This document shows positions 19,329-28,819 of a stretch of 64,000 bases of DNA, piece by piece (positions within the stretch are counted from its first letter, which is position 1; every line of letters starts with the position of its first letter). The stretch is from Myxococcales bacterium (GTDB taxonomy: Bacteria; Myxococcota_A; Polyangia; Haliangiales; Haliangiaceae), in NCBI GenBank assembly GCA_016720595.1, contig JADKKI010000021.1, positions 1 to 64,000 on the forward strand. The letters are read 5' to 3'. The notes under the pieces were generated by a model. The model searched no databases. It saw only the letters and a program-made list of their open reading frames with translations, and was not told the origin of the DNA. The translations under genes were made by a program, and so were the position numbers.

Positions 19329-20957
19329 CTACTGCGCCGGGCCCGGCGGTGGCGGCGGCGGGACCTCGAAGCTGACGAACGCCGCGATCTTGATCTCGGT
19401 CGCATCCTCGACGTGATCCCGACCCTGCGTGACCTTGCGGGCCTTGTCGAGGTTGGTGACCACGAGGTCGGCGCCGATCATCGTCAGGATCAAGACGTTG
19501 GTCTCGAACTTCATGACCGCGAGGATCACGTCGGTGGCGCGCAGGTTGAGCTGGGCCACCAGGCTGCCGAGCGCGATCACGATCAGGATCCCTGACGTGA
19601 TCATCACCGTGACGTAGAGCTTGCGGACCTTCTTGATGTGCCGCAGCGCCTCCTCGTCATCCATCGGCTTCGCCAGGCCGAACCCGGCGCGCGCGAGCAG
19701 ACCCTGCCCCACCATCACGCCGATCACGCCGAAGATGAACCAGCCGCTGCCCGTGAACTGATACGGGATGATCAAGATCACGTACGCGAGCAGCGCATAG
19801 AGCGGCGCCGCCATCACGATCAGCCAGCCCGGCGCGGACACGCCGGGGAACAGCAGCTTGATCACGAGCGATGCGCGGACCAGGCCCGGCATCAGCGAGA
19901 TCGCCTTCGGCGCGAGCTGGAGCATCGCCAGCATCGCGAACATGAAGGGCATCAGGACCTGCTTGTAGACACCCTCGAAGCCGAGGGCGACCATCGCATC
20001 GCGGTTCATGTGCCCGATGCCCTCGAACACCGTGCGCAGCGGATACAGGAACACGACGAACGGCGTGATCATGAACAGCAGCCAGCCCCAGAACAGGCGG
20101 CGGCGCTGCTTCCGCCAGTTCGCCCACTGCTTGAGCTGGCTCCAGCACACGTAACAGAACACGCCTTCGGCGAAGGCCGGCGCGAACTTGACGAAGAAGA
20201 TCGGCATCCATCGCGTGGAGCGCAGGGAATCGGTGATGCCGACCACCGTGAGCGGGATCAGGAAGCACGCGACGAGGAACAGCACCGAGCGCCGCCACGC
20301 GAGGAACGCCTGCAACGTGACGTCGTGGATCGGCGGTGAGGCGTTCGCGAGCTCGATGCGCTCCTCGGGCAGCACCTCGTTGGGCTCGATCCGCAGGCGG
20401 AACGCGCGGCGGGCCGAGATCTTCAGGAAGCTGACGAACTTGGTGTACGGGGTCTCGAGCGGCTCCGGCGGCGACCACGCCGGTGGGAGCTGGGTCTGCC
20501 CCGACGCCGTGTACTGGCTCGGCCCCGACGGGATCGGCCCCGACGGCATCGTCGGCATGCCGGCCATCGGACCGGACAGCGCCGGCCCCGACGGCGGCGG
20601 CGGATAGGGAAACGGCTGAGCGGGCGGCGGCGCGGCCGGCTCATGACTCGCGGGTGGCGCGGCCACTGGCGGTGCGATCTGGGGTGGAGGTGCGGCGAAC
20701 GCCGGCTGCGCGGGAGGCGCGGCGAATGCGGGTTGCCCCGGAGGCGCGGCGAATGCGGGCTGTGCAGGCGGCGCTGCGGCGTCCGGCGGTGGCTGCATGC
20801 CCGGGGCCTGCGACGGACGCGGAGCCGGACGCTGACTCGCCATCGGGGGAGGTAGCGTGGAGCGTTGACGCGAGACGGGCACGCCGGCGAGCGTGCTCGG
20901 CGGAACAGGCCCGTCGGGCGGCTTGCCCGGCGGACGATCTCCACCATCCGATGACAT
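19329..20957 (-). CDS. polytopic membrane protein with Pro-rich cytoplasmic N-terminus
   Basis: 542 residues from ATG 20957. Residues 1-165 are Pro/Ala/Gln-rich with repeated AQPAFAAPP units. Residues 165-220 are charged (ISARRAFRLRIEPNEVLPEE). From about 230 on there are around seven membrane helices, for example SVLFLVACFLIPLTVVGI, LLFMITPFVVFLYPL, MLAMLQLAPKAISLMPGL, WLIVMAAPLYALLAYVILII and FIFGVIGVMVGQGLLARAG. The tail is cytoplasmic and ends in PPPPPPGPAQ. No family was recognised. The Pro-rich tail suggests protein partners. It is divergent from the WYL regulator pair. Confidence 0.75.
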   Translation of the reverse strand: MSSDGGDRPPGKPPDGPVPPSTLAGVPVSRQRSTLPPPMASQRPAPRPSQAPGMQPPPDAAAPPAQPAFAAPPGQPAFAAPPAQPAFAAPPPQIAPPVAAPPASHEPAAPPPAQPFPYPPPPSGPALSGPMAGMPTMPSGPIPSGPSQYTASGQTQLPPAWSPPEPLETPYTKFVSFLKISARRAFRLRIEPNEVLPEERIELANASPPIHDVTLQAFLAWRRSVLFLVACFLIPLTVVGITDSLRSTRWMPIFFVKFAPAFAEGVFCYVCWSQLKQWANWRKQRRRLFWGWLLFMITPFVVFLYPLRTVFEGIGHMNRDAMVALGFEGVYKQVLMPFMFAMLAMLQLAPKAISLMPGLVRASLVIKLLFPGVSAPGWLIVMAAPLYALLAYVILIIPYQFTGSGWFIFGVIGVMVGQGLLARAGFGLAKPMDDEEALRHIKKVRKLYVTVMITSGILIVIALGSLVAQLNLRATDVILAVMKFETNVLILTMIGADLVVTNLDKARKVTQGRDHVEDATEIKIAAFVSFEVPPPPPPGPAQ

Positions 20958-21053
20958 CGGCGCATCGTAGCGAAATCGGGGCCGCAGATCGCGTCGGCGA
21001 GCCCATGACGCTCCCGCTTTCGATTTTGGTGTGTGTGCGCTAGAACGGGCGCC

Positions 21054-22173
21054 GTGCCGATCAAGCCGAGCAAGGGGAAAGGGGACGCGCCGAAGGGCGG
21101 CAAGGGCGACGACGCCGGCAGCCGCGGCGACCGCAGCAAGCGCCTGCTCGATCTGGTGATGATCCTGCTCGGCGCCCGCACCCCCGTGACGTACCGGGAG
21201 ATCCGCGAGCAGTTCACCGCGTACCAGACCCTCAACGTCGAGGCCGGCCTCCGCGCGTTCGAGCGCGACAAGGCCGATCTCCTCGAGCTCGGCGTGCCGA
21301 TCCGCTACATCACGCCCGACGAGGACGACTCGCTCGAGGACGGCGGCTACGTCATCGACCTCAAGCGGTTCCGCCTGCCGGAGGTCCGGCTCACCGCCGA
21401 CGAGGTCTCGGCGCTGGTGCTGGCCGCGTCGGTCGCGCGCGCGATCCCGGGCGGCACGTACCCGAAGATCGTCGATCTCGCGCTCAAGAAGCTCGCGTTC
21501 GATCTCCCGGAGCTCCCCGACACGCCGACGGTGTTTCCGCGCCCTGCGCCGCCCACGCCCGTGCTCGTCCACTTCCCCGAGCGGCGCACGATCGGCGTCG
21601 ATCGCCCCGAGCTGGGCGAGATCTACGCCACGCTCGAGTCCGCGACGCGGTTGCGCAAGCGCGTGACGCTCAAGTACCAGGCCGCGGCGACGGGCTCGAC
21701 CTCGCGCCGCGACGTCGATCCCTACGGCCTCGTCTACCGCGAGAGCGCCTGGTACCTGGTCGGCTGGTGCCACCTGCGGCGCGAGATCCGCAGCTTCCGG
21801 GTCGATCGCATCGGCGAGGCGACCATGGCACCCAAGCCCAAGAGCCCCGACTTCGAGCGGCCGACCGGCTTCGACGTGCGCGCGTTCGTCAACCGCTCGC
21901 CGTGGACCTTCACCACCGAGCCGGTCGAGTCGGTGACCCTCGAGCTGTCGGCGCTGGCCGCCGACACCGCCAACGAAGATTTCGGCCCCGCGGCGGTCAA
22001 GCGCCACCGACGGGGACGTCTGCGGTCCGTTCCCCTGCGGCAACCCCGAGTTCGCCGTGTCCCGGATCCTGGCGGCCAAGGGCGCGATCGTCGTGCGCGG
22101 CGACCGGCCAGCGCGCGGCTGGCCGACGAGCTGGCGGCGATCGCGGCCACTACGGGAGGCGCTCGATGCGTGA
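21054..22173 (+). pseudogene. WYL-domain regulator (PafB-like), C-terminus frameshifted
   Basis: Start taken as GTG 21054 (MPIKPSKGKGDAPKGG), since the frame before it lacks character. Residues about 30-100 form a winged helix (RLLDLVMILLGARTPVTYRE and YQTLNVEAGLRAFERDKADL). Residues 170-330 hold the WYL domain: RRDVDPYGLVYRESAWYLVG and RSFRVDRI. Near 22003 the frame must shift to ATDGDVCGPFPCGNPEF, and near 22115 back to RLADELAAIAATTGG. The family pairs as PafB/PafC, DNA-binding sensors of ssDNA or nucleotide signals in the DNA-damage response. The stop at 22171 in the shifted frame overlaps the next ATG. Indels of assembly origin are likely. Confidence 0.7.
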
Positions 22174-23155
22174 CGTCGCCCAGAAGCTGCGGCGGCTGCT
22201 GTTCGTGGTGCCGTACGTGGCCAAGCACCCGGAGGGCGTCACGGTCGACGTCCTGGCCAAGAAGCTGGGCGTCGATCGCGACGAGATGCTGGCCGACCTC
22301 GAGCTGTTGACCCAGGTCGGCCCGCCCGACGGCGATCCCGGCGAGTACCTCCTGGTCTCCGTCGACGAAGGCCGCGTGTTCGTGGATCTGGCGCACCGCC
22401 TCACGCGCCCGCTGCGCCTGACGCCCGCCGAGGGCGCCGCACTCCTGCTCGGCATCCGCGCGCTGCGCGAGAGCGGCATCGCGCCGTTCGACGATGCGAT
22501 GCAGGGCGCCGAGAAGAAGCTGCTGATCGCGCTCGGCCGCGATGCCCGCGAGGCCGAGAGCCTGGCGACCAGCACCGTCGTGGCCTCGATCTCGTCGCAG
22601 GCCGACGCCGCCGTGGCCAGCCACCTCCGCACCCTGGTCACCGCCACGCGCCGCACCGAGCGCGTGGAGATCGACTATGCCGCCGCGTCCACCGCACAGG
22701 TCGAGCGGCGCCCGTTCGATCCGTACGGCATGGTCCACCACGCCGGCGAGTGGTACGTGGTCGGGTACTGCCACAAGCGCGGCGATGTCCGCACGTTCCG
22801 CATCGATCGGATCTCGGCGCTCCACACCACCGGCATCAAGTTCGAGCGCCCCGACGGGTTCGATCTCGAAGCGTACCGTCGCGATCGCCTCTACGTGCCC
22901 TCGGCGGACTCGATCAACGTCAAGATCGAGCTCGATCAGCTCGCGGTCACGCGGATCGGCGCCAACTGGCCGGTCGGCGAGATCACCACGCGCGACGATG
23001 GCTCGGCCGTGCTCGACGTCGATTGCGACGGCTTCGAGTGGGTCACGCAGTGGGTGCTCGGCCTCGGCCGCCACGCCGCGATCCTCGGTCCCGAGGAGGC
23101 TCGCGTCGCGATGCGCGAGCGGATCGCGCGCCTGCACACGCTGCTCGCGGTCTGA
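22166..23155 (+). CDS. WYL-domain regulator (PafC-like)
   Basis: 329 residues from ATG 22166. N-terminal winged helix (LRRLLFVVPYVAKHPEGVTV, DVLAKKLGVDRDEMLADLEL), central RLTPAEGAALLLGIRAL segment, then the WYL core VERRPFDPYGMVHHAGEWYV VGYC and RTFRIDRI, and the C-terminal extension with WVTQWVLGLGRHAAILGPEE. Complete, unlike its upstream partner, with which it overlaps. Tandem WYL proteins usually form heterodimers; in actinobacteria PafBC activates DNA-repair genes. A similar role here is inferred only from family and arrangement. Confidence 0.85.
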   Translation: MRDVAQKLRRLLFVVPYVAKHPEGVTVDVLAKKLGVDRDEMLADLELLTQVGPPDGDPGEYLLVSVDEGRVFVDLAHRLTRPLRLTPAEGAALLLGIRALRESGIAPFDDAMQGAEKKLLIALGRDAREAESLATSTVVASISSQADAAVASHLRTLVTATRRTERVEIDYAAASTAQVERRPFDPYGMVHHAGEWYVVGYCHKRGDVRTFRIDRISALHTTGIKFERPDGFDLEAYRRDRLYVPSADSINVKIELDQLAVTRIGANWPVGEITTRDDGSAVLDVDCDGFEWVTQWVLGLGRHAAILGPEEARVAMRERIARLHTLLAV

Positions 23156-23170
23156 GCGCCGCGAGCGCGG

Positions 23171-24157
23171 CTACTTCTTCGCGGGCGTGACCGCGCCGCC
23201 GATCTTGAGCGCGAACTGCACCGACGCGGCGCCCTCGGACACCGTGAACTGGGTCTCGAGCGTGCCCTTCGAGCTCGGGTACAGCGCGCCATCGGCGAGC
23301 GTGACATCGGTGGTGCCACTGCCCTTGATGCCCGAGACCTTGGTGCCGTCGCCCACGTCCTGATCCGCGCCCGTGACCTTGGTCTTGCTCTTGATCGTCC
23401 AGGTGGAGCCCTGGTGCGCGACCAGCTCGTAGTCCGTGGTCTGGGTGACATCGAACTTGCCGGCGACCTTCGCCGTGCTCGTGGCCTGCCACTTCGCGCC
23501 CACGCCCACCGGCTCGGCGGGCAGCACCGGGAACTGCGGCAGCGTCATCCCGACGAGGACGAGCGCGCCCGCGGACATGTCGGTCGGCTTCTCGATCCGC
23601 ATCGCCACATCACCGGCCGCGCCGTTGGTGTTGAGCGAGGACGAGATCACGAGGCCGGTGATCGAGCTGAACACCGGCTTGAACTCCTGCGCGGAGGGCT
23701 TGGAGCCGGCGACCTCGCGCACGTCCGTGGAGCTCACGGTCAGCGCGTACGTGGCGTTGCCATCCTTGTCGATCGACTTGGTCTCGGCCTCACCGGCGAG
23801 GATCATCGTCGGGACGACCTGATCGGCGGGCGGCTTGCCCGCTTCGGTCTGCTTCGCCGCGAAGTCCATCGCCACCTCGACCTGCTGCTTGTCGCCGGCC
23901 TTGGACGTGTACCGCAGCGGTGCGCGCTTGCCCTTGCCCGGTGCGACCAGCTTGACGGTGACCTTGCTCGCGGGGAGCGTGGCCTCCACCGGCCCGATCG
24001 GCTTCGGCGGCTCCGGCGGCGTCTCCTCCTTCGGCTTGTCGGCGACCGGGGTCGGCGTGGCCGGCTTGTCCTCCGGCAGCGGTGCGGTCTGGATCGGCTT
24101 GGCCGGAGCACCACACGCGGTCACGGCGACGAACAGGAGCAGCGAGAGGCGAGACAT
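23171..24157 (-). CDS. lipoprotein with large beta-rich domain
   Basis: 328 residues. Signal peptide MSRLSLLLFVAVTACGAPAK with lipobox VTAC, then a Pro/Lys/Glu-rich linker to residue 60. A beta-rich domain follows, with RYTSKAGDKQQVEVAMDFAA, TYALTVSSTDVREVAGSKPS and FPVLPAEPVGVGAKWQATST. This layout matches lipoproteins of the DUF6263 type found across Bacteroidota and Myxococcota, function unknown. Convergent with the WYL pair (15-bp gap) and preceded on the same strand by the TonB-dependent receptor. Confidence 0.75.
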   Translation of the reverse strand: MSRLSLLLFVAVTACGAPAKPIQTAPLPEDKPATPTPVADKPKEETPPEPPKPIGPVEATLPASKVTVKLVAPGKGKRAPLRYTSKAGDKQQVEVAMDFAAKQTEAGKPPADQVVPTMILAGEAETKSIDKDGNATYALTVSSTDVREVAGSKPSAQEFKPVFSSITGLVISSSLNTNGAAGDVAMRIEKPTDMSAGALVLVGMTLPQFPVLPAEPVGVGAKWQATSTAKVAGKFDVTQTTDYELVAHQGSTWTIKSKTKVTGADQDVGDGTKVSGIKGSGTTDVTLADGALYPSSKGTLETQFTVSEGAASVQFALKIGGAVTPAKK

Positions 24158-24201
24158 CCCGGGACGCTAACATCGAGGATCGCGCGAGTCGAGGACGGCT
24201 C

Positions 24202-26391
24202 CTAGATCAGCGGCAGGAACTCCACGCCGATGAACGGGATGATCGGCAGTCCAGGGACGTCCTCGTCGGCCTGGCGCTCGTAGCTGAACTCGCGACCTTC
24301 GACGTTGCCCCGGTTGGTCGCGTTCTGGATGTCGATGTAGAGGTTGATGTCGCCCCAGCAGCGATGCCAGCGCCGGTCCGCGCGCAGATCGAGCGAGACG
24401 AACGCCGGCAAGGTCCCTGCCCACGGATGCTGGACCAGCAGCTCGCCGTCGTACGTCGACGGGCTGTACGGATTGCCCGAGGTGACCTGGAGCCGCGCGC
24501 CGAGCCGCCACTTGCTCCACGAGCGGGACACCGCGACGTTGAGGTTGTGCCGTTGATCGAGCTCGAACGGGCGCCAGCCCAGGCCCAGCCGCGGATCGTC
24601 CACGCGCTCCGAGCTCGAGAGGGTGTACGCGAGCATCGTGAACCACGGCCCGACGTTGCGCTTGATCAGGACCTCCGCGCCGAAGCTCCGCGCCCGGCCG
24701 AGGTTGTCGCGATAGATCGCGAACCCGAGCTGCTTCTCGAGCAGCAGCTGGAACGTGGGCCCCAGGCCACCGAGGTTCGGCTCGGGCGAATCACCGCCCG
24801 GGCGCGGGTTGCGGATCTGGACGCCGACCTCGGTGCCGTAGTTGAAGAACCCGGTGACGGAGGCGAGGATCTCGTGGGGCAGCTTGGCATCCACGCCGAG
24901 GGAGAGCTGATCGATGTGCGAGCTGTCGAGGTTCGGGTTGCCGTTGTTCGGATCCACGTCGCCCGCCGTGGGCGGCTGGTGATAGCGGCCGATCGCCTGC
25001 CGCATCGTGATCGTCTCGCTCAGCTGCTGATGGATGTTGAGCCGCGGATCGACGACGACCTCGCCCGAGAGCCCATAGGCCTCGACGCGCAGACCCGGCT
25101 TCATGGCGAACCGCTCCCCGTCGAGCTTGAGCCGGGTCTCGCCCCACAGCGCGAGATCGGTCCAGCCGATCGTCGAGGAGCCGCGGACCGGCTCGTCCCC
25201 GGTGGCGCCGACGTTGACCTGGGTCTGCGCGAGGTAGCCGCCGTGGATCTCACCACCACCGCGCAGGTGCCCCCACCGTGTATCGCGCAGCAGCTCCGCG
25301 CGGACGCCGCCCGGGAACGTCGGCCGGGAGAACGTCTGATCCTCGGTCTTGTCCTCGAACGCGAGCTGGTTCCACCCGAGCCACGGCGTCACGGTCAGCG
25401 TCGTCTTGCCCCACGAGCGGTGATACGGCACGGCGACCCGGATGAACGAGGACGTGACGCTGACCTCGCTCGACGACACGCGATCGATCGAGCTGAACAG
25501 CATCGGCGTGATCCGGCCCGTGGTCCGCGCATCGCCCCAGCCCGTGCGGATCTGAAAGTCCCAGTAGCTCGGCAGCGGAACATCGTCGGCCACGAACGGA
25601 TCGGCCACGGTGTCGAAGTAGCTCCGGCGGAGGCCCACGAGGATCCCGCCGTGCTTCGGCAGCGGCCCCTCCGCCTGCACCGACGAATCGAGCAGCCCGA
25701 TCGAGCCGCCCATGCGCCAGCGATCGGTGCGCGGCTCGCGCGTGGTCAGCGTGACCAGCCCGCCTTGCGCCCGGCCGTGCGAGGCATCGAAGCCGCCCGA
25801 GGTCAGCGACAGATCGGCGAGCATGCCGCCCGGGTAGAACGAGGTCACGCCGCCGAAGTGAAACGCGATCGGGACCTCGATCCCGTCGAGGAACACCGAG
25901 GTATCCCGCGGCGCGGTGCCGCGCAGGACCAGGCCGCCGAACGCGTACGGGATGCGCGCCACGCCGGGCAGCACCTGGGCCGCGCGCAGGATGTCGTTGC
26001 CCGCACCCGGGATGAACCGGATCTCGTCGGCGGTGAGCTGGTAGCTCAGCGGCTTGGTCTGCTCGGGCGCCTTCGCGGACACCTCGATCACCTCCGCGCC
26101 GGAGGCCGGCTCGAGCTCCACGTGGAGCACGCCCTCCCCGGAGCCGAGCCGCACGGAGCGGGTGAGGTAGCCGGTGGCGGCGATCGTCAGCTCGCGATCG
26201 ACGGCCGTCACGCGGATCGCGAAGTAGCCATCGAGATCTGAGGTCGCGATCTCCCCGCGATCGGTCAGCACCGAGGCACCGGCGATCGGCGTCGGTGACT
26301 TGGCGCGCGTCACCACCCCACGAAGGGTGCGAATGGGATCGGCGGCTGCGCTGCTGCAGATGCAGACCAGCGCGACGGCGGCGACCCTCAT
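24202..26391 (-). CDS. TonB-dependent outer-membrane receptor with carboxypeptidase-regulatory-like domain
   Basis: 729 residues from ATG 26391 (signal MRVAAVALVCICSSAAA). Residues 20-95 form an Ig-like regulatory domain (LRGVVTRAKSPTPIAGASVL, DGYFAIRV). A short linker leads to the plug: FIPGAGNDILRAAQVLPGVA, GGLVLRGTAPRDTSVFLDGI, PGGMLADLSLTSGGFDASHG. The remaining 500 residues are amphipathic beta strands ending in hydrophobic FIGVEFLPLI. The family imports siderophores, vitamins or glycans using TonB energy. The substrate cannot be told. The TonB-like protein at 28820 is a possible energy partner. Confidence 0.9.
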   Translation of the reverse strand: MRVAAVALVCICSSAAADPIRTLRGVVTRAKSPTPIAGASVLTDRGEIATSDLDGYFAIRVTAVDRELTIAATGYLTRSVRLGSGEGVLHVELEPASGAEVIEVSAKAPEQTKPLSYQLTADEIRFIPGAGNDILRAAQVLPGVARIPYAFGGLVLRGTAPRDTSVFLDGIEVPIAFHFGGVTSFYPGGMLADLSLTSGGFDASHGRAQGGLVTLTTREPRTDRWRMGGSIGLLDSSVQAEGPLPKHGGILVGLRRSYFDTVADPFVADDVPLPSYWDFQIRTGWGDARTTGRITPMLFSSIDRVSSSEVSVTSSFIRVAVPYHRSWGKTTLTVTPWLGWNQLAFEDKTEDQTFSRPTFPGGVRAELLRDTRWGHLRGGGEIHGGYLAQTQVNVGATGDEPVRGSSTIGWTDLALWGETRLKLDGERFAMKPGLRVEAYGLSGEVVVDPRLNIHQQLSETITMRQAIGRYHQPPTAGDVDPNNGNPNLDSSHIDQLSLGVDAKLPHEILASVTGFFNYGTEVGVQIRNPRPGGDSPEPNLGGLGPTFQLLLEKQLGFAIYRDNLGRARSFGAEVLIKRNVGPWFTMLAYTLSSSERVDDPRLGLGWRPFELDQRHNLNVAVSRSWSKWRLGARLQVTSGNPYSPSTYDGELLVQHPWAGTLPAFVSLDLRADRRWHRCWGDINLYIDIQNATNRGNVEGREFSYERQADEDVPGLPIIPFIGVEFLPLI

Positions 26392-26427
26392 CGCCGCATC
26401 AGACCACAACGAAGTGGCCCGAGTTGC

Positions 26428-26943
26428 TTACTCCGCGATCGTGACCTTGATCATCTTGACCGGGGTCTTCGGGCGGTCCGAGCCGTCGGTCTGCGTGGTC
26501 TCGATCTTCTTCACGACGTCCATGCCGCTCGTGACCTTGCCGAACACCGGGTGCTTCGACGGGCCCGGCGAGAACCAGTCGAGGCGATCGTTGTGGACCG
26601 TGTTGATGAAGAACTGCGCGCCGCCCGAGTTCGGGCGGCCGGTGTTCGCCATCGACAGGGTGCCCGGCTCGTTGGAGATCTTGTGGGCGGGCGGGTGCTC
26701 GTCCTGCACGTTGCCGAGCGGCGAGTTACCGGTGCCGCAGCGCGGGCTGTTCGGATCCTTCGAGAACTCGCATCCGAACTGGATCATGAAGTTCGGGATG
26801 ATGCGGTGAAAGTGGAGCCCATTGTAGAAGCCCTGGTTCACCAGCTTGACGAAGTTACCGGCAGTGACCGGCATCTTGTCCTGATAGATCTCGGCGGAGA
26901 ACGACCCAAGCGAGGTCTCGAACGTCGCAACAGGATTCGGCAT
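26428..26943 (-). CDS. peptidyl-prolyl cis-trans isomerase, cyclophilin type
   Basis: 171 residues, no signal peptide, so cytoplasmic. Cyclophilin core: [40 protein letters not shown] (catalytic Arg in FHRI), [27 protein letters not shown] and [15 protein letters not shown]. An insertion of about 20 residues ([19 protein letters not shown]) before DEHPP is common in the short bacterial group. It speeds proline isomerisation during folding. Separated by 46 bp from the SDR gene upstream on the same strand. Confidence 0.93.
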   Translation of the reverse strand: MPNPVATFETSLGSFSAEIYQDKMPVTAGNFVKLVNQGFYNGLHFHRIIPNFMIQFGCEFSKDPNSPRCGTGNSPLGNVQDEHPPAHKISNEPGTLSMANTGRPNSGGAQFFINTVHNDRLDWFSPGPSKHPVFGKVTSGMDVVKKIETTQTDGSDRPKTPVKMIKVTIAE

Positions 26944-26989
26944 GGCCGAGTCGTATCACGACCGAGCCGGGGCGATCGAGCAGCCCGCC

Positions 26990-27871
26990 CTACTCCCGCG
27001 CGGCGAGCGCCGCCTCGATCGCGACCTCACCATCACGGAAGGTCGGATAGGTCAGCTCGAGCCCGAGCACCGTCTTCAGCCGGGTGTTCTTGATCTTGCG
27101 ATTGCGGTGCGCCACCCGCGCCGCGCCGGGCTCGTACAGCGAGCGCGATCCGGGCATCGGGACCCCCATCCGCTCGGACAGCCACTTCGCATACTCGCCC
27201 TGGGTGGTGGGCTCGTCGTCGGCGACGAGGAACAGCGAGCGCGTGGGCGCCCGATCCTCGGCTGCGAACACCACCTTCACGACATCGTCGATGTGGATCC
27301 GCGAGATCGCGTGCTGGCCCTCGTCGATGATCTTGTAGTCACCCTTGGCGAGGCGGTTGCGCACGCCGCGCCCCGGGCCGTAGACCGGCGCGAGCCGCAG
27401 CACCACGGTCCGCAGCTTCTCGAACTGGTTCTGCGTGATCACCAGCTCGTCGGTCTGCACGCCCTGCATCGGCGGATCGTCGTGGACCACCGGAGAGTCC
27501 TCGTCGATCCAGACGTCGTCGTCGGGAGTGGAGCCGTACATCCCGCTCGAGCTGAGATAGATGAAGCAGTTCGCACCCACGCCGTACGCGGCCTGGAGCG
27601 CGGTCCGGACCGCCTGCCCCGGTGGGCCCGACGAGTGCGGCGGGATCGAGAACACCACGGTCGCGCCGTGCATCGTGGCGACCAGGCTCGACAGCTGCTT
27701 GGGGATCGCGGCGTCGAAGTACTTCACCTCGATCCCGAGCTCGGCGAGCGGCGCGAGGCGGCCCGTCGAGCGAGCGGCAACACGAACCGAGCGCCCGGCG
27801 GCCCGGGCCGCACGCGCGATCTGCGAGCCGACATAGCCGCAGCCGAGGACGATCAGCGGAGCGTCGCTCAC
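26990..27871 (-). CDS. NAD(P)-dependent epimerase/dehydratase (extended SDR-like)
   Basis: 293 residues. Rossmann nucleotide motif VLGCGYVGSQIARAA (GxGxxG) near residue 9, strand-end Arg in VRVAARSTGRL (NADP preference plausible), active-site-like YLSSSGMYGS near 105, and LRLAPVYGPGRG. The usual YxxxK is not clear: QNQFEKLRTVVLRL occupies that place, which suggests an atypical catalyst, as in the YeeZ/nucleoside-diphosphate-sugar epimerase subgroup. The substrate is unknown. It ends the run 28779 to 26990 of closely packed minus-strand genes. Confidence 0.8.
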   Translation of the reverse strand: MSDAPLIVLGCGYVGSQIARAARAAGRSVRVAARSTGRLAPLAELGIEVKYFDAAIPKQLSSLVATMHGATVVFSIPPHSSGPPGQAVRTALQAAYGVGANCFIYLSSSGMYGSTPDDDVWIDEDSPVVHDDPPMQGVQTDELVITQNQFEKLRTVVLRLAPVYGPGRGVRNRLAKGDYKIIDEGQHAISRIHIDDVVKVVFAAEDRAPTRSLFLVADDEPTTQGEYAKWLSERMGVPMPGSRSLYEPGAARVAHRNRKIKNTRLKTVLGLELTYPTFRDGEVAIEAALAARE

Positions 27872-28270
27872 TTAGGACATGCCGTCGATCGCGAGCGCGA
27901 TCATCGCGATCAGCTTCTGGGCTTCCACGTTCTCCACGTTCGCCATGATGAACTCGTGGAGCGGCAGCTGCGCCTTCTCGAGACGGGCCAGCGGCTCGCC
28001 GCGCGCGGCGGCATCGAGATCCTCGTACGACAGCGTGCGGACCTTGCCGCCGTTGCGCTGGTAGCACTGGGCGATCAGCGCGCAGTGGAAGATGATGCCG
28101 ACGATCGCCTCCGCACCGCCGAGTTCGCGCTCGTGGGCGCTGATGAACTGCGCGACCGGGGTCTGGCCCTGAACGAAGCCTCCGACCAGCACGGACGAAT
28201 AGTTCGGATCGCCCATCTTCTTCGACGCCTCGGTGACGACGGCGGCGACCTGTTCCTTGGTTAACTTCAT
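27872..28270 (-). CDS. hypothetical helical protein
   Basis: 132 residues from ATG 28270, whose A is shared with the TGA of the upstream gene (TGATG coupling). All-helical: KEQVAAVVTEASKKMGDPNY, VAQFISAHERELGGAEAIVG IIFHCALIAQCYQR, YEDLDAAARG. No signal peptide. No family was recognised. Because it is coupled to the Cys-rich protein upstream, the two probably work together. Confidence 0.7.
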   Translation of the reverse strand: MKLTKEQVAAVVTEASKKMGDPNYSSVLVGGFVQGQTPVAQFISAHERELGGAEAIVGIIFHCALIAQCYQRNGGKVRTLSYEDLDAAARGEPLARLEKAQLPLHEFIMANVENVEAQKLIAMIALAIDGMS

Positions 28271-28779
28271 CAGAGCTCCAGCGGCGTGAGGTCCGGACGC
28301 GCGGACCCGAACCGACATAACGCCTCGGCGGTCAGGGCCGCAACGTCCGCGGCCAGGTTGGTGCAGAACGCCTTGCGGGCGGGCCCCAGGAAGTCCCCGT
28401 GGGGACGGACGAGCGTGTCGCAGACGATGTCCGGAGCGGCCTGCCCGGCGAACCGCAGCGCCTTCCAGGCCTCCTGGTACCAGGTGACCGCCTCGCGCAG
28501 CGCGGGGGTGACGGCGCCCGTCGGGCTCGGATCGCCGAGCAGCTCACCCAGCACTTGCTCGCCGGCGCGGATCGCACCGCACGCGCCCTTGCCGGTGATC
28601 CCACCGCGGCGCAGTGACTGATACGCAGGCGTCGGCAGCCCGAAGGTCTCGGCGAGTGCGATTCCGCAGCTGCGATGGGGTGTGCGCACGCCCTCGTAGA
28701 GGACGAACGCCTTGTCGCGCGCGGCTGCGACGTACGTCACCTCGTCGGGCGTGAGCGTGCGCTCGCTGGACTCGGCCAT
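28270..28779 (-). CDS. possible C_GCAxxG_C_C-type redox protein
   Basis: 169 residues. Cysteines are placed as RSCGIAL at about 38, KGACGAIRAGE at about 67, IVCDTL at about 118, KAFCTNL at about 136 and EALCRFG at about 154, with SLRRGGITGKGACGA matching the glycine-rich core of the C_GCAxxG_C_C family. Members are small helical proteins thought to be redox-active; some are encoded with oxidoreductases. The match is by eye and moderate. It is coupled to the helical protein downstream and divergent (40 bp) from the TonB-like gene. Confidence 0.55.
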   Translation of the reverse strand: MAESSERTLTPDEVTYVAAARDKAFVLYEGVRTPHRSCGIALAETFGLPTPAYQSLRRGGITGKGACGAIRAGEQVLGELLGDPSPTGAVTPALREAVTWYQEAWKALRFAGQAAPDIVCDTLVRPHGDFLGPARKAFCTNLAADVAALTAEALCRFGSARPDLTPLEL

Positions 28780-28819
28780 GCCGGAATGCTACTGCCGTGG
28801 AGGTCCGTCGTCGAGAATC

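Noticed and set aside
24082..26241. 719-codon plus-strand frame
   Set aside because: Antisense of the TonB-dependent receptor, which has clear plug and barrel motifs.
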